A stretch of DNA of 64,000 bases, taken from the NCBI GenBank assembly GCA_014155875.1, contig JACEFZ010013560.1, positions 310,001 through 374,000 of the forward strand, in the 5' to 3' direction. The position numbers and the translations under genes are program-made. Position 1 is the stretch's first letter. The number at the start of each line of letters is the position of its first letter. Source of the stretch: Cepaea nemoralis. Its lineage: Eukaryota; Mollusca; Gastropoda; Stylommatophora; Helicidae. Positions 47,201-54,335 of the stretch are shown piece after piece. The notes under the pieces are model-generated. The model saw nothing but the letters and a program-made list of their open reading frames with translations, did not search any database and was not told where the DNA came from.

Positions 47201-50200
47201 CGGCAGCAAGCCAATCGGTGAAGTAGGGTATGCCTACCCAGCATGTGAAGACAGGATTTGGTGGACTGCTCGGAAGAAATCATTGAAGATTCAATGGGCA
47301 AGACGCCATTTACCTGCAAAGCGTTGTGGAACGTAATGAGCATGGCAAGGCATGTATAGCGCCCTGGTCATCCACCACACCTGATTTTGTCTCCAGTCAT
47401 CTTAACTTGTCTTGCCACTGGATTCAGATGGACTCATGCGAGAGTGGTCGACGAATTGCGCAACTCTACCTCAATTTAATCCAATTCATCGTGCAAGTTA
47501 TTCTTCTCACTGCAGGAGATCCTCCTTCCGGAGTATCAAGCATTCTTTGCCCACATTGTCAAAGAACATTTCGAGCCAAAATAAGGCCTTGCCAGCCATC
47601 TTAGAGCTCACGGATCCAAACCAAACTTTAAACCCCAGTGGATGAAATGAATGGTCATCACCATTCTTGATATACAAACACCACCTTAGATATGCCAATT
47701 TCATTATTTGTATAATATAATATGCCTGCCTGCCTGCCTGCTGGCTTGGCCATGTGTTGGAATCCTCATTCAGAATGCTTTAAACAGACCTGGGCTCCCA
47801 GGTTGACCCTGCCTAAAATGGGTGCCAAGAAAGTCCTGGGAAGTAAAGGCAGCTGGCGTGATACTGACATCCTCCCCGCAAGTGCCGATTGGTCTATAAC
47901 AATATGGGGCTACCACCATGTACCCGGTACACCTCACAAGGTGTGTAATAGTGCCCTTTGCTGTAACAATACAACAAACACAAAGACTAGAAAAGCTTCC
48001 CGCAAATGCTTATTTATAGTGTGTAAATCATTTGCTATGCATGTGGAAGATAGGGGGAAACCACAACATTAATTTCCCAAGAACAGGTTACTGGCAGTCA
48101 CAAGGCTAACAACATGACTCTGAGGTTTATAGAGGATCAGACAATAGTAGTACTGCTGTTTAGAAGATCACAACTAGTCCTCCTAGGGATACCAGCCTAG
48201 TTTTTATCCCTATAAATGAAAAGGTAGATGGAGGTTGCCCAGGATGGAGGTAGCCTCAAACAGCTCTACAAATTCCAATATGTTTTCCAACACGTTACGA
48301 GATGAGAAAAACTGATACATACAGTAACTGGTAAGATTAATGGAAACTATAGAAGTAGACAGTAAGAGAAGAAGAGAAGATAAGTTATAAGATTAATGGA
48401 ACCGATAGAAGTAGACAGTAAGAGAAGAAGAGAAGATAAGTTAACAGTCTTTTATCATGATTTAACAAATAACATGAACTGATACATTCTGTAAGAGACA
48501 GTGAAATATGAAGAAGCATCAATGCCCACGTCAATTGGTAAGGCTCTTGATAATAATAACTACTACTTCAAATTAGAATCTAAACCACTAAAACATTAAG
48601 AAAACAAAAGATTGGCTACATACCAAGGGGCATAAAACTCCACAATCCATAGTTCTTTACTATCTATGACATTTTTGTGGAAATTACTTGGTGTCAGCTC
48701 AATAACATCGTCCCCTGGTCCATAAAATCCATGCACACTGGACAGAAACAACAGGGTGATCCCAAGGCTCAGTGCTGGTAATAAAAGCAAACATTGGTGA
48801 ATTTGATGTAAACAGCATACAACAAATACCAGCATAATTTTACAATAAAAAGCATCCGTTTATTGAGACTTGATCAAACTCAGAAGTGTGGTGGCTTGGG
48901 AAAAATACCACCAACCCTGGTGATTTAATCCCTGATTTTTGTGTAGGTATGTGGATGAACCAACTTCTAGGCCACCACTACCTTACCTTCACATCATCAT
49001 CTTCATCAAGTACCCTGCCAGCTTGTGTGGGTGTTCATGTCTCTCCGCAGATCTTGGTCTTTGGTGAAGTAAAACTTCACTTTGGTGAAGTAGAACTTCA
49101 CAACATACCATACAAACAATGAGTTCTTTTTACGGGCAAATGGTCACCCCATAATGCTCTGTTCCTGTGCCAGTGAATATCACACAAAATGCTCCTCACT
49201 TTCCCATGTGAAAAGTGGAACAGACAGCAGTCCTGAGAAACCGACAGCATGCACAGGTATACATGCATAAGGTCGCTGCCAGAATGCCAACACCACAGTC
49301 ACCACTAAAATTACAGTTCACTGTCGATGGAAGTGGCTGTCACAAGAAAACCAGAAGTTGCACACCACGCGAGGGTAACAGATTCAGTGTAAAATCAATT
49401 GGTGAAATAGGGTATGCCTACACACATTACTGCAAAAGACAAACCAGCTAGTTCAGCAATTGGCCTGCTGGACGCCATTTTCTGAACATGAACAAATCTA
49501 AAGATAAGGAAAAGAGACTAACTCAGCCAACCAAAATGAAAGGGACATCTTCTAGATGAGGTATGGCATGATGCAGAGAAAGGCTCAAGGCAAGGAATCT
49601 GGATTGCTGACTTACCCCGTGCCACACAGGAAAATCTCTAGAATTGGCACCTGGAATCTGAGAACTATGTATGAATTCAGAAATACACGACAGGCGGCGG
49701 CAGAAATGAAATACTTTAGACACATAAAGAAGAGAATTACAGGCTGAGATGAATAATATGGGGAGGATGTGGAATGAACTGCTGGAGACAGCAAAAGATA
49801 TGACATAACATGGCGCGAGTTGCCTGAGGGTATTATGATCCGATGGTGGAGATAGGGCAGAAGATGAGACACGTTTACCTACAACTACAGAGTTGATTCA
49901 TAGCAAGCCAAAGATGAAGGACTGTTATAATGCTGAGCCCAAAAGATACAACATAACTTGGCGCGAGTTGTCTGAGGGCATATGATCAAATGGTGGATAA
50001 TTGGCAGAAGAGGTTGGAATGCCGAGCCCAGGAAAGCAGTACTTGAGAACTGGCAATATGGAGAAAAATAAAATGAAAAAATAAATTCTAAGACAAATGT
50101 GTGACCCAAACAGGCATATCTATAGGCTAAAAAATTTCCACAGGAAGGGACTGAGTACTTAAACTGTACTCGGGCAATATCAGTTCTTTAGAACATGAGC

Positions 50201-53050
50201 ACTCAGTGACATCTGCTTGGTGATGGTACCTTGAGTTCTGTTAGTTGTGAAAGACAATGGAAATCAATGACACCAAGGCTGTGGACTGTAACAAGACCAG
50301 TAAATGTATTTAAGAGTATTTATATAAGCCAGGAGACATTTGGGTTATCCCCTACTGATATTTATTTTTTTTAAAACCTTGTGCACATCTTGTGGTGTAC
50401 CGGGTATATTGTGCTTTCACCCATATTTCTACAGGCTGATTGGCACTTGATGGGTCATGTGGGCAATTTTATGTCTTTACTTCCCATAAATTTTTTATTC
50501 TGGTTATGACTTGGATTCTTGACAGTCTTGTCTCATGGCATGGAAGGGAGTCAACACGCAAATGATCCCTGACATCGGAGATCATAATTTATGAAGAAGC
50601 ATGATCTCTCACGCCAGCCAGCAAGGCACTGGATGATGATGATATGGAATCTAACATCAGTTTTAAAAAATCCTCCTGGATGGGGATTCAAATACATAAC
50701 CACTGGGCTGGCAGGCAAGTGGGCTGGCCACCTTGCACTACCAGAGCTCCCTGTTGACATGTATTACTAACTTATAACAAAGACAATGGCTGCAGTCACT
50801 GCCCATAGGGAATTTGACCACGCCGTGACCCAAAGTGAAACCGGAAGTGATATACCCCGGCACACCAGAATAATCCACTGTGTCGTCAAAAATGGCTATG
50901 TAAAGACCATTCATGCTTTCGACATCATTCATTCATTCATTCAAGTATCATGTGACAATAACACACGCCTTTTAGTTTCAGAAGAAAATGTCCCTCTAAT
51001 ATTCCGTGCATAGCGACTGGTTGAAATTATCATGGCTTTTAAATACATAAAAATTATTTGGCATATTTACCGTAATTAATTTTTTTTCTGGCGCTGTTAA
51101 TAGGAAACAATTAATGTTATATGGAATTTCGAATTCTGCATCCAAGTTCACATATATTTGGAAAGTCTCATCACTGAATTTGCTTGAAAAAAAAATTTTC
51201 TGAGAAGATGTGCCTTTGTGAATGGGATACCCACAATGGCGGCCGCACCGATCAGACTGGCATGTACACTTTGTAACACCCAAAACACTATTCTGGCACT
51301 GTTAATAGACAACCATTAATTTTAGATAGATTTTCAAATTCTGCATCCAAGTTTACATATATTTTGAACTTGCTAGAATTGTGGTAGACAACAAAATGCC
51401 TGTGAAGATGTGCCTTTGTGAATGGGGAAACCCACAATGGTGGCCCATGCATATCTATCGGACTGGCATGTACACTTTGTAACACTCAAAACGTGCAATT
51501 TGAACTACTAAAGTATAAGAGAATACTACTTTAAAGATTAATAATATTTTATTTGTATACTATTTTTTTAATCATTTAACATGACAGAACATATGTTTGA
51601 AGTCAGTTTTTCATATCCATCTATGACCTGTTTGAGACTATCTCGCAATGACTGGTACTGCTGGCAGCGTGGAGGTAATAGACACACTTAAAAGTTCCAA
51701 AGTCAAGGCAAACATGCGAATATTTTATCCAGATACACCTTCACAAAAATGTGAATATCTCCACTTAAAACTGACATACAGGCATCATTGAGATACCATT
51801 AGATTTGGCTTTTAGCCCTGATGTGCTCATCTATACAGATGGATCTGTTGTAAAGCAGCAGAGAAGTGCGCGGGGCAATCACAGCCCGTTCAGCGGGCCG
51901 AACCGTTCAAGAATCCAGTAGTGCCTACTCTATGACCATGAGCAGCATGACGATGGAGGTGATGGCAGTTACACAGGCTTTCATATGGCTGGAATCACAG
52001 CATTATACCAACGTATGTGTACTAAGTGATTCAATGGGCATGATTCAGAAGGTCAAAGCTGGATCTGTACATAGATAGTGGACTGAGTCGCTGCGGAAGT
52101 CTGTTGTCCGTAAAGTCACCTTCATCTTCGTCCAGGGACATGCGGGAGTGAGAGGGAAATGAACGAACTGATAAAACTGACTGGCTCTGCACCCCCTGTA
52201 GATGGCCAGCCCATGGATCGTGCCGATATTATTACCATCCTTAAAGATATGGCGAGAACAGAGGATTTTGACATCCACATCGCTGTCCAGGATGAAAGAC
52301 TTGGGAGTAAGAATCGGCACAGCCAGACGTGAGAGGTACATCGGGAAAATGAGGTGCCTCGTCAACCAACACAGAACTGGCACTATTAGCCACCGGACGC
52401 TGATGCATATGCTGGGGGGGGGGGGGAATCTGAGCACCTATGGACCTGTCCAGAGTGCAATGAAGATATCCCAACTGATAACTCATTGGTTTATCAAGTC
52501 CTATCTATCTGAATCTGTGGTGGTCTCATTAGTTAGTAAATACTAAATTTTAAAATCATGATCGAAGTATGGTCACTGCTAAGAAGGAAAGCCTCAATAG
52601 CAGACAACTTTGTAACTAACCTTATAATAAGTGGGAATTAAATTTAATAAAATACTTAATAAATAAGGCTTATTTATTACGTATTTTATTAAATTTAATT
52701 CCCAGAAGCTGAGAAAAATATTAAATAAAATAGCACTGACTGCTACAGCTAGCAGCAGCGCTGTAATTTACACATATAACAACAGAGGCGAGAGGCGAGA
52801 TTGGCTTATGAAAGAGACATTTCTAATAATTTGGGGGAAAGTTATGGCTGCTTTTTCAGCTGTCCGTTTCCAAATTGGAAGACAAGACTCCGCGACCACT
52901 CTCACTCGAGTCATCTCATCTCATCGAGACTGCAGAACTGGACTCGCTCAGCTTGTAATAATCGCGCAAAATAGAAACACAAAAGTAAAAATACGCGAAG
53001 ATGTGCATTTGCGTGCTTACAAACACCACGTATTTATACATACCCAACAT
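26232..53050 (-). CDS. PDIA6: Protein disulfide isomerase A6 (P5)
   Basis: ER-lumen thiol-disulfide oxidoreductase of the P5/PDIA6 family, which makes, breaks and isomerises disulfides in secretory proteins and works with BiP. Twelve coding exons, all phase-compatible, give 440 residues, the length I recall for human PDIA6. Residues 1-18 are a signal peptide ([18 protein letters not shown]). The first thioredoxin domain, about 25-130, has the active site WCGHC at 53-57. The second, about 160-270, has WCGHC at 191-195. A non-catalytic b-type domain spans about 280-400. The acidic tail ([15 protein letters not shown]) ends in the KDEL retrieval signal at 437-440. Exons: 53044-53050, 48624-48774, 43044-43101, 40964-41090, 37928-38040, 36692-36928, 34072-34221, 33109-33266, 31368-31440, 29752-29837, 28586-28682, 26232-26297. 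Introns are packed with SINEs, LINE remnants and arrays. The promoter carries an ER-stress element. No frame damage, so the gene is probably functional. Confidence 0.97.
26505..26870. repeat. CA-rich simple sequence in PDIA6 intron 11
   Basis: Degenerate ACAC/ACATAC/TCACAC sequence over about 365 bp, including (CATA)n at about 26515-26535. Frames of Thr/His/Tyr are artefacts. Confidence 0.9.
27588..27790 (-). mobile_element. SINE family 3 copy
   Basis: The minus strand begins CCGGTCTCTGTGGCTAAGGG with a B box GTATACCCGGGTTCAAAACG, then the core with TCAGAAAGCAATGGCAAACT. Lies in intron 11. Confidence 0.78.
28586..28682 (-). CDS. PDIA6: PDIA6 exon 11
   Basis: Acceptor TGTTTTAG, completes a split Arg, then YGKGSTAP and VEPWDGKDG, the conserved block that ends the third domain. 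Donor GTAAGT after a Val codon, phase 0. Confidence 0.97.
28735..29120 (-). mobile_element. RNase H-type LINE 3' end, (AACT)n tail
   Basis: The minus strand reads [19 protein letters not shown], then [19 protein letters not shown] and [12 protein letters not shown], ending in an (AACT)n tail seen as TTAGTTAGTTAGTTAG at 28733-28748. Same family as 10.6, 52.2, 60.5 and 62.8 kb. Confidence 0.82.
29340..29470 (+). mobile_element. Dispersed element with hammerhead-like motif
   Basis: Shares TATGCCTTAATGTAGTTACT and TTGATAAAGGCTAGCCACCG with 14.06-14.16 kb. The motif ends GCAACGTCC instead of the catalytic GAAACGTC. Confidence 0.5.
29752..29837 (-). CDS. PDIA6: PDIA6 exon 10
   Basis: Acceptor GTGTTGCAG, 28 codons ([20 protein letters not shown]...) and a split Arg before donor GTAATC. 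Matches the end of the b-type domain. Confidence 0.97.
29870..30240. repeat. 34-bp tandem repeat in PDIA6 intron 9
   Basis: About ten imperfect copies of CTAAATAAACATCATTCAAG plus GAATACAGACAGTA, abutting exon 10 upstream. Confidence 0.92.
30600..31000 (-). mobile_element. tRNA-SINE with LINE-like tail
   Basis: The minus-strand head TCTGAATGGTCTTGAGGTAT and B-box-like CCCGGGTTCAGGCC give the tRNA part. The 3' end has GAGCACTTATG followed by a CTAAACTAAACTAACT tail, resembling the 3' end of the LINE at 28.75 kb. Borrowing a LINE tail is known for tRNA-SINEs; the partnership here is inference. Confidence 0.7.
31110..31350 (+). mobile_element. SINE family 2 copy, decayed
   Basis: Head GGATGAAGTGGTCAAGTCGC, body core GAGGCCCCTGAGTGTCATTG, tail CCTAGTGCAATAAGTCAATT before CCATTTTAAAA. 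It ends just before PDIA6 exon 9. Confidence 0.72.
31368..31440 (-). CDS. PDIA6: PDIA6 exon 9
   Basis: Acceptor GTCTTGCCAG, completes a split Gly, then [20 protein letters not shown] and FGYP; donor GTAAGT. Conserved b-domain core. Confidence 0.97.
31738..31783. repeat. Second copy of the ATTGAGCACAACCCACT arm
   Basis: GGTTGTTTCGGGATTTGAAA followed by the arm is the exact inverse of 22905-22948. Only one arm is present here, so no hairpin forms. Confidence 0.8.
31910..32079. repeat. 170-bp near-perfect foldback
   Basis: Two 80-bp arms (31910-31989, 32000-32079) separated by 10 bp are inverted copies with one mismatch that I can find. The arms contain GAAGCGGGTGTGTAACCACG and ACACAGCCAAATTATCACAA. 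It sits in PDIA6 intron 8 at the end of a LINE remnant. Near identity of the arms suggests recent origin or gene conversion. Confidence 0.92.
32080..32880 (-). mobile_element. LINE reverse-transcriptase C-terminal remnant
   Basis: The minus strand reads [20 protein letters not shown], then [15 protein letters not shown] and [11 protein letters not shown]: the YG.E.W block and the W.RR.L.I.W block of non-LTR elements, in one frame of about 90 codons. The part toward 32.88 kb is more degraded. Confidence 0.75.
33109..33266 (-). CDS. PDIA6: PDIA6 exon 8
   Basis: Acceptor TTTGTGTTTGCAG, then [20 protein letters not shown] through [12 protein letters not shown]; donor GTAGGT, phase 2. Cys pairs here match those of the family's b domain. 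Confidence 0.97.
33385..33840. repeat. ~55-bp tandem repeat with dimeric pattern
   Basis: About eight copies built on AAAATGAGCAGAACAGACAA and TGCTAAGTGCTGAAAATGGA. Adjacent units differ (TTCCCAAAATG versus TTCATAAAATG) in an alternating way, hinting at a 110-bp dimer. Confidence 0.88.
34072..34221 (-). CDS. PDIA6: PDIA6 exon 7
   Basis: Acceptor TATTTCCTTCAG, exactly 50 codons in phase 0 ([20 protein letters not shown]...), with the cis-Pro motif YPT of the second thioredoxin domain; donor GTACGT. Confidence 0.98.
34328..34367 (+). mobile_element. SINE family 2 head fragment
   Basis: GAGTCTCCATGGCGAAGTGG plus TTATGCTGCCTG, the first 40 bases of family 2 only. Confidence 0.65.
34370..35195. 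other. PDIA6 intron 6 sequence, nothing recognised
   Basis: No exon, element or array seen apart from a short A tract near 35180. Confidence 0.4.
35200..35412 (+). mobile_element. SINE family 2 copy with A tail
   Basis: B-box-like GAGGTTCTATTCCGAG, body GAAACTCTTGGGGTCGTCGC, tail CCTGTTGCAATTAAATCAAT and an A(11) run at 35402-35412. The A-box region is lost. Confidence 0.75.
35455..35700 (-). mobile_element. SINE family 5-like fragment
   Basis: The minus strand reads GGAGCCATAGTGGTTAGTGT and TGGGTTCAATCCCCAACAG (A and B box-like), then ATTTGTTCTGACC. Confidence 0.65.
35755..36010 (+). mobile_element. Compact relative of the 19.1-kb SINE-like element
   Basis: ACCAGGGCCCCTAGGAGAAG, GCAAAGAATAGCAAC, an A(18) run, one CAACCATGAACAAGTCTA unit and GAAATAAAAGGCAGAAGAA. 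It shows the element without the 31-bp expansion. Confidence 0.72.
36449..36565. repeat. ~61-bp tandem duplication
   Basis: Two copies of GATACTTTG(A/G)CACCAGTTCA through TCTCTCTTATAAAT. Confidence 0.88.
36692..36928 (-). CDS. PDIA6: PDIA6 exon 6
   Basis: Acceptor TTTCATGTAG, 79 codons, donor GTAAGT. A Ser/Gly linker ([10 protein letters not shown]) leads into [10 protein letters not shown] and the second active site [16 protein letters not shown]. Confidence 0.98.
37150..37925. other. PDIA6 intron 5 sequence, nothing recognised
   Basis: AT-rich; no array or element seen. Confidence 0.4.
37928..38040 (-). CDS. PDIA6: PDIA6 exon 5
   Basis: Acceptor TGTTCTCAG completes a split Gly, then [20 protein letters not shown] and a Gly/Ser/Asp linker; donor GTACTA, phase 0. 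Confidence 0.96.
38300..38700. mobile_element. Interspersed element B, copy 1
   Basis: Shares GCTGGCACTTGCCGTCTTGA, CATGCACCATCTGACGTC and GTGCAATATCAATGCC with pieces at 54.56-54.8 and 58.1 kb, and inverted with 39.34-39.41 kb. No intact ORF, class unknown. Confidence 0.5.
38740..38930 (+). mobile_element. SINE family 5 body fragment
   Basis: CCAGGCTGGCCCAGCCAAAA, GGCGTGACACTGAACCCATC and ATATGGGGCAAGCACTGTAT match the body and 3' end of the 47.75-kb copy. The head is absent. Confidence 0.65.
39190..39410. mobile_element. Interspersed element B piece (inverted)
   Basis: Reads [20 protein letters not shown] in one plus frame. A related reading, ACFEARCNKQRSVKAEKCQQ, occurs on the minus strand at 54.55-54.65 kb. 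This suggests a decayed coding region of an unidentified element. Confidence 0.4.
39440..39605 (+). mobile_element. LINE C-terminal remnant
   Basis: [20 protein letters not shown], then [17 protein letters not shown]: same region of non-LTR elements as at 3.95 and 32.1 kb. Confidence 0.6.
39700..39840 (-). mobile_element. SINE family 4 fragment
   Basis: GAAGTCAACATTTAAGTCCA, GCTGGTGTAGGAGATGAACC and the tRNA-like head region at the right edge. Confidence 0.6.
40964..41090 (-). CDS. PDIA6: PDIA6 exon 4
   Basis: Begins [20 protein letters not shown] and includes [13 protein letters not shown], the cis-Pro side of the first thioredoxin domain; donor GTGAGT, phase 1. Its acceptor TTGTTTATTGTAG is the first of four identical copies in a 51-bp array. 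Confidence 0.98.
41082..41290 (-). repeat. 51-bp array duplicating a splice acceptor
   Basis: Four units with a 51-bp period. On the minus strand each contains AGTACTTGTTTATTGTAG followed by GGCGTTGTC, i.e. the acceptor and first nine bases of PDIA6 exon 4. True junction at 41090; copies at 41141, 41192 and 41243. Between copies the exon-side frame reads 17 codons to the TAG of the next acceptor. Confidence 0.95.
41739..41757. repeat. C homopolymer
   Basis: Run of about 19 C bases in PDIA6 intron 3. Confidence 0.95.
41961..42102 (+). mobile_element. Family 6 element with 10-bp TSD
   Basis: Flanked by TATGACTAAC (41951-41960 and 42103-42112). Starts CCGGGAAGCTTAACCCTGTC, holds GAAGAAGTCGGATGTCGGCC and ends CGAAGAAGAAGAAATA. 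142 bp, no ORF. Confidence 0.82.
42605..42845. mobile_element. Interspersed element A, copy without array
   Basis: GGATAATATATCACCAAATG through GATGATGTACCATGTTTGGT to CTGAATCAGTGAATACTTAA. It joins the two halves that in the 6.4- and 15.6-kb copies flank tandem arrays. Confidence 0.7.
43044..43101 (-). CDS. PDIA6: PDIA6 exon 3 (first active site)
   Basis: 58 bp: completes the split Trp and reads [19 protein letters not shown]; acceptor TCTTTGAAG, donor GTAATG, phase 0. It is the smallest internal exon but holds the catalytic CGHC. Confidence 0.98.
43230..43660 (+). mobile_element. LINE reverse-transcriptase C-terminal remnant
   Basis: Reads [20 protein letters not shown] then TMNKQ and ALEMCVH, with ISWK further on: the LLYG.E.WT block, decayed, with stops. 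Confidence 0.65.
44200..44600 (-). mobile_element. Interspersed element C, copy 1
   Basis: Homologous in inverted orientation to 49130-49500: CCCATAATGC, CAGTGGATATCACACAAAAT and CCAGCTAGTTC on the minus strand. Part also appears at 47.16-47.3 kb (GTAGGGTATGCCTACCC). Non-coding remnant of unknown class. Confidence 0.5.
44695..44955 (+). mobile_element. LINE leader-like segment
   Basis: CCACCTTGCCGTGGTGGGGG, then GAGCTTGAGTGTCCC and CAGACTAAGAGAGACACAAC. I associate this leader with the 5' part of some invertebrate LINEs; the link is from memory of the pattern. No coding region follows intact. Confidence 0.4.
45400..46290. repeat. Two diverged ~573-bp tandem monomers
   Basis: Segments 45400-45720 and 45975-46290 align in order (AGCCATGAGCAGGACGTG, TATGTGCCGGCTCTGCA, CTTGACCAGCTGAGATGTGG). 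Between them, shorter repeats of TCGGAACAGCTCTGACTA occur. The unit spacing is like tandem promoter monomers of a LINE, a tentative reading. Confidence 0.65.
46230..46375 (+). mobile_element. Family 6 element at the end of the monomers
   Basis: AACCTGGTCAAAAATGCACG, AAAAGTCGGATGTGTTGGCC, ACACCGCAATCACATCTG and the AAGAAGAGAAGAAGAAA tail. An older relative lies in the first monomer (about 45670-45790). Confidence 0.65.
46810..47105 (-). mobile_element. SINE family 4, near full length
   Basis: The minus-strand head ACATGGCCATCAGGATAAGA and B box CAGCGGGTTCAAACCCC; the body matches 2655-2940 in order; the 3' part ends GTAGTCCATAAAC...AACAAAG. Defines the family. Confidence 0.85.
47735..47960 (+). 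mobile_element. SINE family 5 copy
   Basis: TTGGAATCCTCATTCAGAAT at the B-box side, GACCTGGGCTCCCAGGTTGA, AGGCAGCTGGCGTGATACTG and CAATATGGGGCTACCACCAT. Confidence 0.75.
48329..48445. repeat. 57-bp tandem duplication
   Basis: Two copies of TAAGATTAATGGAA(A/C)C(T/G)AT through AAGAAGAGAAGATAAGTTA, about 180 bp from PDIA6 exon 2. Confidence 0.9.
48624..48774 (-). CDS. PDIA6: PDIA6 exon 2
   Basis: Acceptor TGCTTTTATTACCAG, then the hydrophobic core of the signal peptide ([15 protein letters not shown]) and [15 protein letters not shown] to the split Trp of the first active site; donor GTATGT. An ATG upstream of the acceptor in the intron (48833) is in frame but not needed. Confidence 0.97.
49130..49500 (+). 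mobile_element. Interspersed element C, copy 2
   Basis: Inverse of 44200-44600, with CACCCCATAATGCTCTGTTC and GAATATCACACAAAATGCTC; lies in PDIA6 intron 1. Confidence 0.5.
49550..49745 (+). mobile_element. LINE endonuclease N-terminal fragment
   Basis: Reads [20 protein letters not shown] then AAEM, the TWN(V/L)RT motif that opens the AP-endonuclease domain of many LINEs. Then the frame runs into unrelated sequence. Confidence 0.65.
49770..50020 (+). repeat. Two copies of a SINE-like 3' segment
   Basis: TGGCGCGAGTTGCCTGAGGG and TTGGCGCGAGTTGTCTGAGG, each followed by a GGCAGAAGA end, relate to the 3' part of the element at 19.1 and 35.8 kb. Confidence 0.55.
50390..50760 (-). mobile_element. 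SINE family 5 copy, interrupted
   Basis: The minus-strand head GGAGCTCTGGTAGTGCAAGG and B-box-like GTTATGTATTTGAATCCCC; the body with CATGACCCATCAAGTGCCAA lies at 50430-50470. Confidence 0.65.
51070..51500. repeat. ~210-bp tandem dimer
   Basis: Two diverged copies sharing TTCTGCATCCAAGTT(C/T)ACAT, GAAGATGTGCCTTTGTGAAT and GACTGGCATGTACACTTTGT. Confidence 0.88.
51830..52490 (+). mobile_element. LINE RNase H domain and 3' end, decayed
   Basis: Across several frames: IYTDGS at the start (catalytic Asp motif), [17 protein letters not shown] (Glu motif), VCVLSDSMG (Asp motif), [10 protein letters not shown], then [19 protein letters not shown] and an LS(T)YGPVQSA end, with a G(10) run inside. 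The order is that of the RNase H of Jockey/I-type LINEs. Several frameshifts and stops. Confidence 0.82.
52633..52703. repeat. 71-bp AT-rich snap-back
   Basis: 35-bp arms with one mismatch and a single-base centre; the arms begin GGGAATTAAATTTAATAAAA. It lies about 340 bp downstream of the PDIA6 exon 1 junction, in intron 1. Confidence 0.92.
53044..53050 (-). CDS. PDIA6: PDIA6 exon 1 (7 coding bases)
   Basis: ATGTTGG followed by donor GTATGT. Phase 1, and joined to exon 2 it gives [18 protein letters not shown], a complete signal peptide that brings the protein to exactly 440 residues. Chosen because start, phase, donor and the upstream ER-stress promoter all agree. Confidence 0.85.
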
Positions 53051-53137
53051 CTTTGCAGCGAACAAGATGATATAAATGTACTATTACTAAACGTTTACAG
53101 GAAAATTGCAACTTCTGGCCGGCCGGTTCTGTCTCTC

Positions 53138-53144
53138 ATTTATA
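53138..53144 (-). promoter_or_regulatory. PDIA6 TATA-like box
   Basis: TATAAAT on the minus strand, 88 bases upstream of the ATG. A start site about 30 bases on would leave a 5' untranslated region near 60 bases; the site is inferred. Confidence 0.6.
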
Positions 53145-53186
53145 TCAGTCCCGTACTTCTGCTTCGCGACGACGAGCAGCAACTAT

Positions 53187-53205
53187 CGTGGCCGCGTCTG
53201 ATTGG
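53187..53205 (-). promoter_or_regulatory. ER-stress response element (ERSE)
   Basis: CCAATCAGACGCGGCCACG on the minus strand is an exact CCAAT-N9-CCACG. In animals NF-Y binds the CCAAT half and ATF6 or XBP1 the CCACG half, inducing ER chaperone genes during the unfolded-protein response. It lies 42 bases upstream of the TATA-like box, the expected position. Confidence 0.85.
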
Positions 53206-53221
53206 ACAAAACTGAAAAGTA

Positions 53222-53240
53222 CGTGGTATGTATTCCTTGG
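53222..53240 (-). promoter_or_regulatory. Second ERSE-like site, one mismatch
   Basis: CCAAGGAATACATACCACG: same spacing as the perfect site, with CCAAG in place of CCAAT. Seventeen bases separate the two. It may be weak or decayed. Confidence 0.5.
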
Positions 53241-53542
53241 TTTCCGAGAAGGCCATCAACGGAACAAATATTGTATTTCGTGTACGAATAAAACTGTGGC
53301 AAGTGGATGGAGGCATAGAGTCCGCTGAATTGGATGGAATATGTCCAGAGGAGGCAAACATTACACGTATGTATGTTGAAGTCGGACAAACACACCGACC
53401 TGTGAGGCCTATATAGCACACTCTCCCCCCCCCCCCGAAAAAAGGAACGCAGAAGAAGAGGGAGAAACTAGCAAACTATGGAGGCAGATAGTGTTAGTTT
53501 TATGTAACATTGTGTTCAAACGTATTTCTACCTTTTTACAGC

Positions 53543-53790
53543 CCCCCCCCCCCCCCCCATATCCTATTAAAGGACATTGCTGTCAACACCAACATTTTAC
53601 TGTTGTTGATTTCTTGGCAAGATTATACTCAGTAGTTTGCCATTGCTTTCTGAGCGGCCGGCTCACATATCCCGTAAGTAACGGGCACGGCGAGAACCGC
53701 TACAGATTCTCGGGCAGCTGCGTTTGCTCACGTGGATAAACGGGATTACGGAGAAAGTCGCAAATATCTAGGCCAGGGAGACCGGCCTTT
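53543..53790 (-). mobile_element. SINE family 3, near full length
   Basis: The minus-strand head CCGGTCTCCCTGGCCTAGAT, a B-box-like region, the family core, and a C(16) tract at the 3' end where other copies have an A/T tract. Confidence 0.82.
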
Positions 53791-54104
53791 TTACAGTTAC
53801 GTCTGTCTTAAAATTGCCGTACATGCCCAAACAAAGTAGTAATCTCTTATATTACTTATAACTGCTGGTTTCATTTTTTAAAAATTATTTTTGGGAGAAA
53901 CAACGAAAATTTGCTATCTTGTAAACAACGAAACTTGAGTCAAAAACAAAACACACACAAAAATAATAATAATAATAAAATACCTGTGCATGTATCTCTC
54001 TTGAATCTTTGATAGCTCCAGTTGTTCCCTAGGTTTCTACATTTGCTTCTTTACTAAAGGCCAAATGGAATTTTCACATATTTGTTCTGGTAGTATGAAG
54101 GGCT

Positions 54105-54335
54105 GGTCTCCCTGGCCTAGGTGTTAAACGACTTTCTCCGTAATCCAGTTTATCCACGTAGGGTAATGCAGTGCGCGAGAATTGGAAGCGAATCTTGGTA
54201 ACTTACGGGATAAGTGAGCCGGCCGTTCAGAAATCAATGGCAAAGTACTGAGGGTAATCTTACCAAGAAATCAACTACAGCGGTATAATGCTGGTGTTGA
54301 CAGCGATGTCCTGTAAAGAATATGCGAAAAAAAAG
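54105..54335 (+). mobile_element. SINE family 3, near full length
   Basis: Head GCTGGTCTCCCTGGCCTAGG with GTTAAACGACTTTCTCCG, then the core and the end GTCCTGTAAAGAATATGCGA plus an A tail. Inverted relative to the copy 320 bp away. Confidence 0.85.

Noticed and set aside
47326..47645. Overlapping 92- and 77-codon frames
   Set aside because: They lack motifs, lie in PDIA6 intron 2 beside SINE and element C pieces, and show no splice-compatible neighbours.
52808..53215. 135-codon plus-strand frame over the PDIA6 promoter
   Set aside because: It is antisense to exon 1 and the promoter, with no splice or start context; an antisense transcript is possible but not shown.
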